A DNA stretch of 64,000 nucleotides from Dastarcus helophoroides (taxonomy: Eukaryota; Arthropoda; Insecta; Coleoptera; Bothrideridae). The DNA is taken from positions 27,111,233 through 27,175,232 of the forward strand of contig CM053330.1 in NCBI GenBank assembly GCA_028583605.1, in the 5' to 3' direction. The position numbers and the translations under genes are program-made. Shown here piece after piece: positions 30,835 through 42,304 of the stretch; positions within the stretch are counted from its first letter, which is position 1; every line of letters starts with the position of its first letter. A model generated the notes under the pieces. The model was not told the origin of the DNA. It searched no databases and saw only the letters and a program-made list of their open reading frames with translations.

Positions 30835-31300
30835 AACGATTCGATATTAAAGTAGAAAATTTGGAATTAAATTTAATCTCTGAATTAAACATTCAATGTT
30901 TTACCGTTTTAACTTTAAATTCGAACAGGATTAAAATGGAAATTAAAAAAATACTAACGTTTTGAGTTTAAGTCGAAATTTTAAGAATAAAACTGGAAAA
31001 TTAAATTGAAAACAGAAATTTGGAAAAAAAAGGTGAAATTTTGAGGAAATGTTAAGTTTTGGAGGATCTCATCTTTTTTTTTCAAAATTTTGAGTTTAAA
31101 GTGGAAATTTCGAATTTAAAACGAAAATTTTGAGAAAGTAAGTTATAAATTAGAGAATTATATTTTTTATATTTATCTGCTTTTCATTTCTTTTTCGAAG
31201 CTACGACTTGAATTTGTGACTTTTGAAGTTCTTAAAAGTATACAAAATCGAAATGAATTCCAAAAAAATTGATTCGAAAATTTAACAACAAACACTTTAT
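30835..31300. repeat. AAATTTCGA-type degenerate tract
   Basis: Dense phrases such as GAGTTTAAAGTGGAAATTTC and GAATTTAAAACGAAAATTTT. Confidence 0.6.
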
Positions 31301-31307
31301 ATTTCAA

Positions 31308-31380
31308 CAGGCCCGCCGAAAGCGGGCGTATAGGCATACACTGCAAGAGGGCGACACTGTCAATAAAGCGGCAAAATCAA
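31308..31380. repeat. transposon-terminus-like sequence (AGGCCCGCCG family)
   Basis: AGGCCCGCCGAAAGCGGGCG then TATAGGCATACACTGCAAGA and GGGCGACACTG. A diverged copy of this order lies at 40293-40375, so the two are ends or fragments of one repeat family; the opposite end is not identified. Confidence 0.5.
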
Positions 31381-32104
31381 GTGAAGAACTTTTTTTTAGT
31401 TATTAAAGATATGTTAGGACACATCTTTGAGCGGTACAGTCGGTTTTGCACACAGACGCCAAACCAGCCAGCAATGGGAATATTTTTCAAGTCGTTCTCG
31501 AAAATTGTACTGTTTTCAAAAAATTCAAAGTTTGACGTTGAAATTTTTAAACTCGAAAATTCGGCACATTTGCTATAAATTCTTATTTCTCTGGAATTTA
31601 AAGTTTTTCACCCAGTTTTAATTTGTAATTATAATTTTGTCAATTTCGATCTTAAAACGGTTTCTGTTTTATTCTTTTTACAGTTTCTACTTTTTATCGA
31701 CATTTCAGCTCTTTTAAGCTTTAAGGTTTTAACTATTTTTCTGGAAAGATCAATTATAATCTCGCAATTTTTACTTTTCTTAAAATTTCGCTTGAAATGT
31801 AAACTCTAATATTTATCGCGAAATTTTTGACATATTTGGTTGTCATTCTTCTGCCGGTGTTGTTGGATAGAAAAAGATCCCACGTTTTCATTTTTGTCAT
31901 TGACTGAGGTGTGTTTTTTTGGATTAATATGGAGTAAGTAATAGGTTTATCGCGAAGCAAAGTTTACTCGCTTTTAATGGTCTTAAAACAAAAAAGAAGA
32001 GGAGATTTTTGGATAAAAAGTAGCAGAAAAGAAATAGCTTTCTTTTAAGTTTAATTCACTTAGCGTATCCCATATATCCAATAATAAATTTTCCCCGAAA
32101 AGAA
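31381..32104. repeat. AAATTTCGA-type tract and unassigned sequence
   Basis: Tract-like phrases dominate about 31490-31830; the remainder is featureless AT-rich DNA. Confidence 0.45.
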
Positions 32105-32106
32105 AC

Positions 32107-32160
32107 AGGCGCGGATACAGGATTTTATTTAGAGAGGGACAAATTGTTGTGTGACGTTAC
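32107..32160 (+). repeat. hAT-like left terminus fragment
   Basis: CAGGCGCGGATACAGGATTT resembles hAT ends that begin CAGGCGCGGATCCAGG. No matching right end was found. Confidence 0.4.
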
Positions 32161-32604
32161 CTATTTTCCAGAAAATTGGTCCTAACATTAGCTCGTATCA
32201 GTGTAATAAGACTTGCCCTTGAATAATCCTCTACTTGTCTGTCCAGAGTCGAAGTTATGGGTGGGCAGCAGTGTCTGTACAAGTGTTCTATCATTTTTTT
32301 TCTTAAACACAAGTCGAAGTCATTGGAGTGCACATTACCTGCTAAGCCAGCAATTTTTAACATTATATAAACATCCCAAGAATCTTAGTAGTCCAATATT
32401 AATAAAAACACAAAGAAAATTCAACATTTCAAAATTAAAGCCAAATTTTAAGAAAAAAATCAAAAAGTCCGGATTGAGTTTAAATTTTAGGATAAAAATT
32501 ATATAATTTTTAAATAATCAAATTCCCAACTGAAGCTGTCGATTAAAATAAAAATGAAATACACGAGGGTAAGGTGAGTAATTGTCGGTCTGACCTAAAG
32601 ATGA
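32161..32604. other. intergenic
   Basis: Mixed sequence with short tract-like patches; no gene recognised. Confidence 0.4.
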
Positions 32605-32612
32605 CATTCCAA

Positions 32613-34919
32613 CAGGCCCGTAACCAGGATCTTTTTTCTTTCTTTTTGGGAATTATTGTTGCTGTCTGAACTTGCAATGTCGAAATGCATTTGATTATTC
32701 CAAATTTCAAAGAAAAGTTTTTGCTATAAAGTTATCTATCTTTTTTTAAGTTTTACCTTTAATCTCAAAAGTTTGAACGTTTTTGGAAATTTTCAATTTG
32801 AATTAGATTTTTTGTTAAATGCTAAGTATGTTAATTCTTTTACTTGTTTTTCTTAAAATTCAAAGTTTAAAATCTTGGTATTTACTTCAAACCCAAAATA
32901 TTTTTTTAAACTTCGATTCTTTCTAGAAACCTGGAAATATCGCCAAGTGAAAAATTTCAGACATCGAAATTCCGAACTTAATCTTGAGTTTTTTGAATTT
33001 GAAGTTTTAATTCGAAATTTCTAGAAAAGTCTACATTTAGAGTGGACAAACTCGTTCTAAAAAAAGTTTAATTACGATCTTGTTTATACTTAAAAATAAC
33101 CAGAATTCATTAATAAACATTTCTGAAAATATTAATTTTTTTAGAAATTTTGAATTTCCGAACAAAAAGTTGGAGTATATTCGAACTCGAAATTTTTAGT
33201 TTTTTTAAATTCAAAATTTTAGAAATAAGTTGACATTTAGAATTACTCTCTAAATCCGAAAAAAAAGAAGATATAATTTAAAAAAAAAGGTTTGAAGTCA
33301 AAATTTTCTAACAAAATCTCTAATTTCCAAAAGACAAAATCTAATAACAAAAACTAATAACACTCCACATTTTGTCTTGAAACAAAATTCAAAAAATAAA
33401 CTTTGAGATTTCCTGAAATTGAAATACAAAACTTGTCCTCTGAAACCAAGAAAGATTAAAAAACACAACAAAGGCTGAAACTTTTAGAGTTTTCTTAAAA
33501 TGTCCAGAGGATCTTTTTAAATTAAATGTTTAGAAAAAAAGTCAAAATATTTTAACGAAGTATGAATTTTGAACCAGTGCTAATGTAAAAATTTTGAAAA
33601 ATAAACTAAAATCATTAAGCTCTTTTTTTCAAAATTTCGACATTTTCAAACTCGTCGTAAAAAGTTGTAAAAATTTTATAAATTCTCTGAAAATATGAAT
33701 TTAAAGTTGAAATGTCGTGATTAAAAATTCTTAATTAAAGTAGAAATTTCAATATTTTTTTGGAAGCTTTCACTTGGAAGTCGAATTTTTGTGAGAAAAG
33801 TCGAATTTTCGAAATTGTAATCGAAATATAAACAAATCAACTTCATAACAAAAACATTTCGAAATTTTTTATTATAAAGTAAAAACTTTTTGAAAAAATT
33901 AAAAATTTCGAATTAAGTTGATGGGTTGCAGTTATTAAAAAAATCCTGATTTTTCCAACTTAAAAATGCTCAAGTTTTGTGGAAAACTCCAAATTTATAG
34001 AAGAATCGACATTCTAGACATTTTTTTAAAGTTCAATCACCATGTTAGAAAAATTATAGAAAAAATTCATACAAATAACTTATTAAAAAATGTCTTCTCA
34101 AAATAATGGCTTATAAGAGTCTTTGATTTTTTAGTAAAAGGCTTAATATTCAATATTTTATTCAAATAACGAATTCAAAATTTAAATTTTTAAATTCCAA
34201 AACTGTAAAACTATTATCATAAAATCCAAGTTTTTCTCAAAATTTGGTGTTAAATTCCTAGAAGAAGCTTGTATATATTTCAAGTTCTTCTCAAAATTTG
34301 AATTATTTTTAAAAGGGGGAGTTTAAGCTCGAATAACTTGCAAAATTCAACACTATTTTAATAAAATTTAAAACGGAAGATTGAAATTTCAAATAAAAAA
34401 AAAATAAATTTCAAGAAAAGTTTAAATTTTAAGCTTTAGGGTGAAAATGCAAGAATGACCTCGAAATCTTAAGAACTTCTTCATTTGAAAATGTTATACT
34501 CCTTCTAAATATCCCGAAAATCTAAAATCTATTATTTTTTTTTAAATTTCGACTGAGATTTAAAAAAAAATATTTTTTTTTTGTTAATTTTGAGTTTTGG
34601 CCTGTTAATGTCTTTTTTTTAGAGTATTTTACCTTTTTGATGCTTTCTTTAGCTTTTCATTTTTGGATAATTTAACATTTGGCTCACCTTTTTACCTTGC
34701 TTGATTGTGCTTAAAATTCAGTCTCTAATAATAATAATTGGCGCCAAATTTGAAAAAAGAAACATCCTTGAATTTTGTACGAAAACAAAATGATCCATCA
34801 AAAATGGTTTTCAAAAATATCGCACATATGGAAAGTTCAGTTCTATCTAGTGTAAAGTCAAAAAATGTCGGGGGGGGGGGGCTGCAGCCTCCTAGCCTCT
34901 TCCCCTGGTTACGGGCCTG
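32613..34919. mobile_element. non-autonomous hAT-like element, 2.3 kb, filled with AAATTTCGA tract
   Basis: Perfect 16-bp inverted ends, CAGGCCCGTAACCAGG and CCTGGTTACGGGCCTG, flanked by a perfect 8-bp duplication CATTCCAA (32605-32612 and 34920-34927). Both are hAT hallmarks. The interior shows no transposase. About 1.9 kb of it (32690-34580) is degenerate AAATTTCGA-type sequence, and it includes an inverted PLE-tail fragment (33424-33476). A run of guanines sits at 34870-34881. Confidence 0.9.
33424..33476 (-). repeat. PLE tail fragment inside the hAT-like element
   Basis: ACTTGTCCTCTGAAACCAAG then AAAGATTAAAAAACACAACA is the reverse complement of the PLE tail at about 5107-5150. It stops before the hammerhead-like motif. 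Confidence 0.75.
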
Positions 34920-34927
34920 CATTCCAA

Positions 34928-35170
34928 TCAGCAAAAATTTATGTTTCCTGTCTGATTGCAGTGATATTAGTTTGTAAGACAAGTTTCAACTTGTTCTCTG
35001 AAGTTATTTTTTCACTTGTGCGACGATTCATAGACGTGGATGAGACAAGGGACCACAACTACACGCCAGAAACGAAGCACTGTATGGAAGCCGGTGGTTC
35101 AACAATAAAGAAAGCAAAATCAATCACGTCTTCCGAAAAGGATCCTGTTAAATGATCACCAGGGTTTGGA
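34928..35170. other. intergenic
   Basis: An open frame crosses the hAT end here (34865-35155) and is probably fortuitous. Confidence 0.4.
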
Positions 35171-36870
35171 CTCTTTTTACCCCCACCATGACAACTTTTG
35201 TCATAACACAGGGTACAATTACCAACATACTTACTAGTAATTTTGCTATTAATGGTACCAGTAATTGTTATCACTAGACGTACCTCTAACTTATTACTGA
35301 TAACGAAAAAACTGGATGCATTTTTTAATACCACCAATTCTTAAAAGGAAGATTAATTTCTTTGCTATGAAACCACCAATACGTTTTTTCTCAAAAAATA
35401 AGAAAAATTTTAAATAAAAATGTATTTATTTGTCAGTGTCATTTTACCAGCAATTGTCATGCAATATCCAAAAATTGTCATTAATGTTTCCAGTAATTGT
35501 CATCAAATTTGAATCATTAAATTGCTTTAAAAAAATGATCAATATGAAGGTTTATTTACTACTTGGACATACATGAAAATGTTCCCAAGGTACCTAAATA
35601 TGTAAAATGTGTATTTATTTATGTTTGACTTTTCCTATATTTATATCTTTTCTTTTAATTTTTCGAGGTCCTTTAGTTCTCTTGTTTTATGTTATCTCAT
35701 TTTTCTTATTTTCTTTGTTTATCTTGTTTTTTTTTAAATATAATTCTTACTCCTTCGTTATCGTTTTTTTGAGGATTTAGCCAAAATACTGATCGGGGGA
35801 AAGGTGGAAAGGTTTTTCATCCAGCTAGAATTATCCTCATTTCCTTGCAATTCTGTCAGGATTTATGCTGCATTTTAATAATCTTTTATACTGAATAGAG
35901 GTGTCACATGGTAATTTGGTTTATGTATGCAGTTTTAATACTTCAGGTCGTGGTCATTGTTTTTTACCTACAGGATTTTGGACACTGTCGATTCTTAAGA
36001 TGTGATTGTGCTTCTTTCCTAAATCGATTTTTTCGTTGCTTTATGTTTAGAACATCTCCACGTCCAAAGAGGAATTCGCATTCTCATGAGTGAAATAGGG
36101 ATGTCACTTTTAAACAATTTGTAGCTACTCTTTTTTGATTTTTTGCTAATGCCATCCTGCGTCCAATATAATTCACGAAATTTTTAATGTAAGACATAAT
36201 CTTTTTTCGGTGGAAAACCATTTCTTGTAATATTTTTAATCCATTGGACTGTTTTGTCTTTTTATTTAAGTGCCTCTCTGGGTACTTAAATGTTTTATTA
36301 CTCCTTACTCATCCTCTGTTGGCAAGCTTCAGTTAGTGCCAAAACTATTAAAACAAAAATTGTCACTGACAGATCTATTAATAGTCAATTATCCACATTG
36401 TGACAATTACTGGATTATTTTAGTTTTTTGTATCCAGTAATTGTCGCAACCAAATTTTTCATAACCAAAATCTAATTAGTAACCTAAAAAACATTTTAAT
36501 TCAAAGTATATCAAATAAACTTTATTTCCATGTAAACAAATTTCCATTCATTTCAATAAAAACTACTAAATTTTAAGATAAATTATTTCACCCCAACTTA
36601 ACAAATTCGCTAAGAATCACAACAAAATATTTTGGACAAGGAACTGATGTACTGTTTTTTTGGAAATGCATTTGTATGGGCAACTACCATTAAAAGCTTC
36701 ATTTAAAATTGTCGCAAATACATACGGAAACTGATTGAGTCAATAAGAGAATTAAAGTAACGAAATATTATCTTTTTTTCCAAAAATATGGGGTGATGAC
36801 AATTACATTAACTGCAACTGTCACTATCATTGTTGGTAGCTTTTTTGTCTTTTATTGTTGTTTATTTACT
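35171..36870. repeat. region with recurrent ATTGTCA boxes on both strands
   Basis: The box (CCAGTA)ATTGTCA occurs at about 35258, 35447, 35472, 35490, 36356, 36433 and 36707 on the plus strand, and inverted (TGACAATTACTGGA and similar) at about 36399 and 36795. No coding potential and no clear outer termini. It could be one decayed element with subterminal motifs. Confidence 0.5.
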
Positions 36871-37109
36871 TGCTATATTATGACACAATAACACTATATT
36901 TTTGAAAAATTCAGGTCATGCCACATACTACTATATAAACTAAAAATTACTACAATTTAGAAATATTTTGTCATTTATAGGTTTGCAAATCTTCCTTTTG
37001 ACAGTGTTCGACGCCTGTTAATTAAAAAAAGGTCAGAACAATTGCAGTCAGGTTGACCAGATTGCTAGCATTCGATTACTGAACCGAGATCCTCAATATA
37101 ATTTTACAT

Positions 37110-37610
37110 TCCATACTTGAGCTTGCAATCCTAATTACAGGCGAATATTACCCCAATCTTTTTGACCAGCTGGATGCCAAAATTTACCAAAAGAGACATG
37201 GACTGAAGAAGAAAAAGTCATTCTTTCATCAGGACAAAGCACATGTGCACAAGAGCGCATTGACGATGGGAAAACTCCGGGTTTTGGGGCCGATTTGCTC
37301 GGCCATCCCCCCTATTCTCCTGATTTAGCACCTTCAGACATCCATCTATTCCCAAACATGAAAATCTTTGTTTCTGGGAAGCGCTTCATGAATAAATTGG
37401 AAGGGCAGGGCGGGTCATTGATGAATATTTTTATAGCCTTCCAAACTCTCACTTCCGGGAAGAATTAGTGATATTGGAGAAACACTGGACCAAGTGTGTT
37501 TAAGCCAAAGGAGATTATGTAGAAAAATAAAATCATTTTTTAATTGGGAATCGAAGTGTTTCATTGTATGGAGAGAATTTTTCGCCTTACCATCGAAAAC
37601 TTGTAATTTT
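37110..37610 (+). pseudogene. mariner transposase, C-terminal half
   Basis: YYPNLFDQLDAKIYQKRHGL then KKKKSFFHQDKAHVHKSAL gives the second catalytic block. After a frame slip, YSPDLAPSDIHLFPNMK holds the third aspartate at the classical mariner spacing. YFYSLPNSHFREELVILEKH then WTKCV complete the C-terminus. These are textbook mariner (DD34D) motifs. The N-terminal half is gone and frameshifts remain. Confidence 0.88.
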
Positions 37611-38175
37611 GGACAAAAAATTTTAATTTCGAAAATTCTTCAATTAATCAAATATAACGACAACTTTAAACTCAAAATTTCGAGAAAAAAGTCGAAATTT
37701 CATAATTAAAGTTAATTTGAAAATAAATTCAACGTGTGATCAAAATTATTGTTATCGATAAAAGGTTTAAATTTCGTCTTAAGATCGAAATTTCAAAAAA
37801 AAAACGAAATTTTTCAATTCATAAATTTGCTATCGAAATGAAAATAAGTTGAAATATCAAAAACACTAAAAGAATTTTAGCAAAAATTATCTGTCAAAAA
37901 AAGTTGAAATTTCTAGGAAAACCCTAAATTTTAGGAAAGAAAAGTAATCGAAATTTTGAAAAGATGAAATTTAAAAAAAAGTATAATTTATTTAAAACAA
38001 ATTTTTGAAATTTCCATAAAATTAAAATTTTAACCTCAAAGTCAGTGTTGAACAAAATCTAGAGTTTTTGAGTTTGCGTACTAGATTTTAAAGAAACTCA
38101 AAATTTGAGATTAGGACTTACCTAGAAAATTCAAACATTTACGTTTACTTAATGTTCAAACTTGAATTTTTAATG
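37611..38175. repeat. AAATTTCGA-type degenerate tract
   Basis: Phrases such as AAACTCAAAATTTCGAGAAA and AAGTCGAAATTTC; close to the 20-bp unit of the foldback at 48107-48520. Confidence 0.65.
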
Positions 38176-38371
38176 CGCTATTAAAAATTGGTAGCATAAA
38201 ATGTAAAATGACCACGTTTGATTTTTTCTGTTAATATCAATTTTTTTTCAGAAATGCCTTGAATATTCTAATCCCACTTTTTACTGAAAACTATGAGCAC
38301 CATTTTTATTAGCGATTCAAAATTCAAGTTTACTTTCTTCCAGTTTCTTTTTAGATTTATATACTGTAAGC

Positions 38372-39595
38372 CAGCGTTTCCCAAGGTGTGGGTCGCAAAA
38401 AAATTTTACCGGGTCGCGAAAAAAATATTGTAAAAACATAAAACAATTTTTTTACATATTATCATTTTCACATAAAATACTTCCTTTAAATGTATACATA
38501 ATTTTCAAAGAATGTGTCAAATTTTTAAAGTATAGAAAATCTCATCCATTAAATAGCAAATATTTTACCGAATTATGCAAGGAAATGGCAGAAGTGATCT
38601 TAAACACCTCAATTTGTAAATTTACGATGGTTTTCAAAAGAAAACGTTTTAGAATGTCTGTTTGAACTAAAATGCTTTGTTGTTTCTGAATGAACGTTGA
38701 ACCATCTAAAAAAGATGCTGTTTTTCCATTTGAGGATAGATTCCACGATTTCAAGTGGTTAAAAAAAGTAGTTTATTTGTGTGACATATTTCCTACATTC
38801 CATTTATTTAATTTAAATTTGCAAGGCTGTGGTTTAAATATTACCAAAGTATCGGAAAAGTCGCTGTAATAATTAAAAAAATAACTCAGTGGAAACAACG
38901 ACTTTCAAATGGAAATTTTAAAACATCTAGAAACACTATCAGTTTCAATCCAAAAACATCTTTTGAATCTAATAAATAGTTTTAAAGACTATTTTCCGGA
39001 TATTCCTTTTTCTGTCGAAATTAAAAAGGGAGAAATGTTTAATCTTAGTGAGAAAGATGTTAATATTTAAATTGAACTTTCATGCTACGTCGATCTGAAA
39101 AAAGTGACTAATTGATTTTTAATTGCGTTGTCAAAAGCAGTATCCAAACGTAAACTAACGAACGATACAATTTTTAGTGCCTTTTGTCACCACTTTATAC
39201 GTGTGAAGCTGCGTTCTCAGCCTTGGTGTAGTTAAAACATAAGTATAGAAGCAGATTGGATGTCGAACTTAATTTGAGAATAAAATTAACGTCATTACCC
39301 CCTTCCTCCTAATTTGAAATTGTTATCTGATGTCAAAGAACATCATCCTTCCAATTAAGGACAATATATGTGGCGGAAACAAGATTTACTTCAATTTTGA
39401 AAAGTTTACTTCATACTAAACTTTTAAATAATTATTTTGCAATTTTTGTGTATGAAATAAGCAAACAAATAAACTGATTTTTATTTAAAAAACAAAATTT
39501 ATTTGTAAATAAATGTTCTTTTTTTCATAAGGTGGGTCGTGAACAATTTTAAAACCTTGTACCGGATCGCAGTCAAAAAAGTTTAGGAAACTCTG
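38372..39595 (+). mobile_element. hAT transposon, decayed, with perfect 8-bp target duplication
   Basis: Termini CAGCGTTTCCC and, read inward, CAGAGTTTCCT, followed by a GTGGGTCGC / GACTGCGATCC-like subterminal region. CTGTAAGC is duplicated exactly at 38364-38371 and 39596-39603. The interior has degraded coding on the plus strand: VVYLCDIFPTFHLFNLNLQG (about 38770-38830), then EILKHLETLSVSIQKHL, and a C-terminal dimerisation-like FSAL...HKYRSRLDVELNLRIKL (about 39215-39290). These resemble ZBED/FAM200-type hAT transposases. Stops are frequent and the catalytic N-terminal half is missing. Confidence 0.88.
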
Positions 39596-39603
39596 CTGTA
39601 AGC

Positions 39604-40292
39604 TTTAATTATCGAAATTTTTTCAACATTCTGATCATTATCAAAATTTCAACATTAAATTTGAATATCATCTTTTTTTTCGAAATTTCGAAAAATTTTT
39701 ATTCTAATTTTAAAACATTTTTTGTGAAATTATTATTTTAACCTCGAAATTTTGAATTTAATGTCATAATTTTTTCTTGTAGATTTCTAGTTTTTCTAGA
39801 GTTAAACTTTGTTTTGAGCAATTACTAAATGCGTTAAAGGAGAATGAAGTTTCGTTGTTGTGTTATTAAGTATTACGATATGAAGTGTTGGGGTTAAAAA
39901 GACAAAAATTATCGTTACATAATCAGTGCCACACAAGCTGTAGCTTGCGGCTCCCACTGTTTTAGGGGGCTCCCAAAAAATTTGGCACTGACATACAGTA
40001 TCGGCCAGTACACTATTTCGGTCTGCTTGCCAATGAGAAGGACAAAGCAAACTTTGGTATGAGTCAAGAGAAAAAGAGAAACTACATCGGCAGAGATGCC
40101 ACATGGTAATTCATTTACGTGTATCTCCTTCACTATGACCATGATAAATCGCTTCATCGTTTCATAATCTTCCTAGATTCAACAACTGGGAGAACGATAA
40201 GGGTACATGTGCAGCGCACATGTCACCTGGCACCGATTGGCATTATTTCTACGTGGATTTATGAACCGAATCTGCATTAAATAAATCAACCT
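39604..40292. repeat. moderately complex sequence of unknown class
   Basis: A tract-like start (39610-39800) is followed by higher-complexity sequence at 39930-40260 with open frames on the minus strand (for example 39802-40104). It may be part of an interspersed repeat. I recognise no family. Confidence 0.35.
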
Positions 40293-40375
40293 CTAGTAGC
40301 CCGTCCGTCGCGGGCGCAGGAGCATACAACATATGCGTGCGGCACTATCGAGGAGGCGGCAATAGGCATGTAGTA
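40293..40375. repeat. transposon-terminus-like sequence, second copy (AGGCCCGCCG family)
   Basis: AGCCCGTCCGTCGCGGGCGC, AGGAGCATACAAC, then GGCACTATCGAGGAGGCGGC follow the same order as 31308-31380. Confidence 0.5.
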
Positions 40376-42220
40376 AGGAATTTATTCCAAATTAAAAATA
40401 CGTAATTGCAAAAATATGTGAAATAAAAAAAATCGGACGCTTTTGCGCTAAAATGCATTAATTTTCAGCTTTAAAAACGAATTTTCCGAACTTTTAAAAT
40501 CAAATGTTGCATATTGTGCCTTAAATTATGACAGTAACCGAAGTTTCTAGAGGAAAATTAAAATTTTTATTAGAAAAATTTGGAAAAAGAACCGGAAGTT
40601 TCTGGAAAAATCCACATTTTCGGAAACTACTAATTGGTCGTCCTAAGCGAAAGAACTAGGAAACGCAGCACCCTTCTAATTATTTATGATGACCACAAAA
40701 AACCTTGCTCGTTACCAACGACGCCCTTCATAGTACCCTAAAATTTCAGTGTTCTAGACGATCCCTTAGTTCACCTGAGTCGAAATTTCCATAATAAATT
40801 AAATTTTTTAAATCAATTTCCAAATGTTTAAACTAAAATTTAAATTACCAGTTTAAATAAGAAATGTCGAGATTAAAGCAGAAATTTTCAGAAAAAATGT
40901 GTTTTTACGAGAAAAGTCTACATGTTTAGTTTAAATTCGCAATTTTAAGCAAAATTCGAATTTTCATAAGATGTTGAAAATAAAGTAAACATTTTTCTAC
41001 AAGTACACTATTTCGAGTATAAATTCAATTCTTTCGAAAGAAAAAGGAGAAATTGCAAGTTGAAGGTCGGAATTTTGAAAAAAAAATTAAAATTTCGAGA
41101 AAAATGGAGTAGAGGGGGGGGATTTTAGCAAATTTTTCAGTTAACACTCAAAAAAAGTAGGACTTAAAAAATTTCAAAATCTCTTGAAAAAAATACGAAG
41201 TTTTAAGTTTATGCCAACAATTTAAGAGAAAAGATAAGAATTTAAAATAAGACCTCGGAATTTTGCGAAAAAAAGTTTAGTAAAATTTTAAAAATAAAGG
41301 GAAAAATCTCCCCAAAAAAACAAACTACCGTATAAATTTAATACTCAATTTAGGAAATAAATTAAAACCTTCAGTGAAAAATAAGAATTTTTATCAAAAT
41401 GTTTGGAAGAAACTCGACAAAAAAGTAAAACTTTTGAAAAAAAAATATTTTTCTAAAATCGGTCGAAAATGTCTACTTTCTAGGCGCAATTTCAGGCCCC
41501 AAAATACGTTATTCCAGTATTTTAGTTTCTTTATAAAGAATCATCACAAAACAGTCCTAAAAAGTTTTTTCCATCCTAGGCCGAGAAAGTAGGTAACTTT
41601 TCCGTAACCGGTCACAAAAAACAAATAGTAATTATCAAGGAAACGATTTCATAGAAACGTAAATGACAATGAAAAATGTCATGAATTTATAAAAATTCCC
41701 TAATTTAGGTATTTTTCTGATTGGGATTTGAAAAGAAAAAATAGTATGTGTACCTCATTGTGAAGCACATTCACGGACGTTTCCTAGCCTCTGCTAGCCT
41801 CACAATTTACATCGTCGTCCGGGAATGTTTTGCTTTTACTACTAGATAGACAATATTCTATTTTTGAAATAGACAACGCTTTGTGTTTATAATTGGAAAA
41901 TTCACAGAAAATGTAAAAGTTAAAGAAGCCCAGAATTTAAAAAAAAACGAATTTTCAAGAGTAACGACGACATTTTGAGTTTAAACTCGAAATTTCGAGA
42001 GAAAAATTAAAATTATAAGTTCAGTTTCAAAAATTGAGAAATAAAAAAAGTAAATATTAGATTTTGAGAAAAAGGTTGAAATTTTGTTATTAAGAACGAA
42101 ATGTTGAAAAAAATCTTAAATACCTATAAAATATTGACATTTCCAGTTTAAATTCGAAATAGTCTGAGAAAAAATTGAAAATTAAAATTTTGAGAACAAA
42201 GAAGATTAATCGCGTCGTTA
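40376..42220. repeat. AAATTTCGA-type tracts interrupted by unassigned sequence
   Basis: Tract phrases dominate about 40470-40640, 40780-41420 and 41900-42200. Between them 40640-40780 and 41420-41900 hold more complex sequence without recognised coding content. Confidence 0.5.
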
Positions 42221-42304
42221 CGTGCTTCGATGTCGGTCGAAGAAAAATGTTTTCATTAATTTTACATAAAATAGGCCTTTTGTTAATTTAAAAGGTTTCT
42301 AAAG

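Noticed and set aside
30606..31300. Internal gag/pol next to the LTR-like sequence
   Set aside because: Neither side of 30265-30605 shows primer-binding site, polypurine tract or retroviral-type coding sequence; only a solo LTR is supportable.
34865..35155. 96-codon plus-strand frame
   Set aside because: It crosses the poly-G run and the hAT terminus, so it mixes transposon end and flank; no homology seen.
39802..40157. Cysteine-rich minus-strand frames (100 and 80 codons)
   Set aside because: They overlap in different frames, have no shared family signature and lie in what looks like an interspersed repeat.
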